Shown here in pieces: positions 63,137-64,000 of a stretch of 64,000 nucleotides of DNA. The stretch's first letter is position 1. Every line of letters begins with the position of its first letter. The notes beneath the pieces were generated by a model. That model worked only from the letters and a program-made list of their open reading frames with translations. It ran no database searches and was not told the origin of the DNA. Position numbers and translations under genes: made by a program. Origin of the DNA: CAZIVP01 sp964542915. Lineage in GTDB: Bacteria; Calditrichota; Calditrichia; Calditrichales; Calditrichaceae. The stretch spans positions 31,225 through 95,224 of the forward strand of contig CAZIVP010000015.1 in the NCBI GenBank assembly GCA_964542915.1, read 5' to 3'.

Positions 63137-63955
63137 CTATTTAATTTTATCCACAAACTCATTAAACTTTTGCCAGCCTTCTTCATCATTACTGAAGGGC
63201 AGCTTTTTGGCAGTTTCTCTGGCGACAATTGGTTTTGAATCGCCTAATTCATTCTTTACATCATTTTCTATTTCAGTATATTGATTAAAATATTTTCTTA
63301 GAGTGGTCTCAAAGTCAACTCCCAAAATACAAAACTCATTAAATATGTTCCAATCTTCAATAGATATATTATCATCTAATTCATTTTCAGGTATACCGAT
63401 AGCTTGCAATGCGTCTTTTCTCTTCACACCATTTGGATCATCATATTTAGCATCGTTATCAAAACACACAAAGCAAGGAATATCGTAATGGGTAAAAAAG
63501 CGCCACCATTTTGCCAAATTGCCCTTTCCGCCGACCCCTATAACATCAATACCTTCCTTATAAATATCCATTCCTGCTTTTTCCAAATAAATAGGTAAAG
63601 CTAATTCCTCCGATGGGCCTTCAACAAGGATGATCAAATTGGCAAAAAATCCTTTTAAGATATTGTCTGTAGCTGATTTTGCATAGAATGGTATAATCGT
63701 TTCCCTCGTGGTTCTATCCCTGTGTGCCCCTTTCTGGATGCAATATTCAGATAAACTTTGTGCATCCGTCGAGTGTGTATAGGTTCCTTCATCGGTTTTT
63801 TTTACCAGATAAATCCCTTCTAAATAATCCAGGTTTATAAAATAAGGACTATGGGATGTCATTATAATCTGTAAACCCTCTTCCGCCATACTGAACATCA
63901 TTTTTGCTAACCATTTCTGTGCTAAAGGATGAAGATGTGTTTCAGGTGTTCTGCT
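63137..63955 (-). pseudogene. OLD-family ATPase/TOPRIM nuclease, 5' end lost
   Basis: The C-terminal part of an OLD-type endonuclease: PETHLHP at 63946-63926, just after the usual Walker B, then TSHSPYFINLDYLEG, and a TOPRIM domain with LVEGPSEELALP, GVGGKGNLAKWW and FDNDAKYD. Reading up from there, an in-frame TGA at 63958 ends the match and no Walker A or start is found before base 64000. OLD proteins act in DNA repair and phage defence. Either the gene was truncated, or the window ends inside a rearranged or misassembled joint. The DNA is AT-rich compared with neighbours. Confidence 0.75.
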
Positions 63956-64000
63956 TCAGATGGAATTGGACTTCCCAGGGTAAATGTTTAACATAACCTA

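Noticed and set aside
1..64000. tRNA, rRNA, CRISPR array or intact insertion sequence
   Set aside because: Nothing with regular 25-40 base repeats and unique spacers, no cloverleaf or rRNA-like block, and no transposase gene was recognised. A dedicated RNA search was not possible.
63959..64000. Possible N-terminal part of the OLD gene in another frame
   Set aside because: The alternative frame also has a stop (TAA) and no Walker A motif; it cannot be joined with confidence.

Overview
The window looks like a chromosomal segment of a Gram-negative bacterium of the FCB (Fibrobacterota-Chlorobiota-Bacteroidota) superphylum. My best guess within it is Calditrichota/KSB1-like or a neighbouring lineage; that placement is inferred from gene content, not from a marker phylogeny. 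The clues are C-terminal type IX secretion (T9SS) sorting domains on an M1 aminopeptidase and on two decayed genes, a bacterial geranylgeranylglyceryl-phosphate-synthase-like enzyme, a short AMP nucleosidase, a short Rho, an Omp85 protein, many lipoproteins, and frequent TTG starts behind good Shine-Dalgarno sites. Base composition is moderate (around 50% GC) and drops in intergenic DNA and in the last kilobase.

Layout. 1-3211: ftsH (3' end outside the window), a beta-hydroxyacid dehydrogenase and an FmdB zinc ribbon protein. 3485-5654: a gene graveyard with two decayed T9SS-exported proteins and a patch of degenerate repeats. 5655-10043: a membrane protein, a lipoprotein with a cupin end, and a pair of M16 peptidase subunits, one with an intact and one with a lost zinc site. 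10314-13825: a MATE exporter, a PAP2 phosphatase and a GT-A-like protein. 13919-18291: an envelope/lipid block (FemAB-like GNAT, WbqC-like, GGGPS-like, GmhA-like, sugar epimerase). 18555-29649: an unrecognised Cys-cluster protein, NADP isocitrate dehydrogenase, M1 aminopeptidase, ABC half-exporter, NSS transporter, TauE/SafE permease and Rho. 30453-37971: M29-like aminopeptidase, Cache histidine kinase, S9 peptidase, and a TrpR-like regulator followed by trpB2. 38280-42344: a lipoprotein, a DUF1761 protein and an acyl-CoA carboxylase operon (biotin carboxylase, biotin carrier, degenerate MobA-like protein). 42570-47054: a protein-quality-control block (dnaK, HtrA, YugP-type metallopeptidase), with a sigma-54-type promoter in front of dnaK. 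47383-50907: NYN, PHP and Omp85 proteins.

51062-57547 is the most unusual part. All its genes run the same way: homocysteine S-methyltransferase, cobalamin-binding corrinoid protein, phytanoyl-CoA-dioxygenase-like oxygenase (with a ten-G tract in its leader), two different UroD/MtaA-type proteins and a ROK regulator. This looks like a corrinoid methyl-transfer system of unknown substrate, coupled to an Fe(II)/2-oxoglutarate oxygenase and probably controlled by a sugar-type regulator.

57811-64000: a decayed antitoxin/PIN toxin pair, a membrane protein, AMP nucleosidase, a secreted phosphoesterase/PQQ-propeller fusion, a DJ-1/PfpI protein, and a 5'-broken OLD-family nuclease in AT-rich DNA at the edge. 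A degenerate tandem repeat with an 8-base period (GGAATNNN) lies at three separate intergenic sites. I saw no rRNA, tRNA, CRISPR array or intact insertion sequence.
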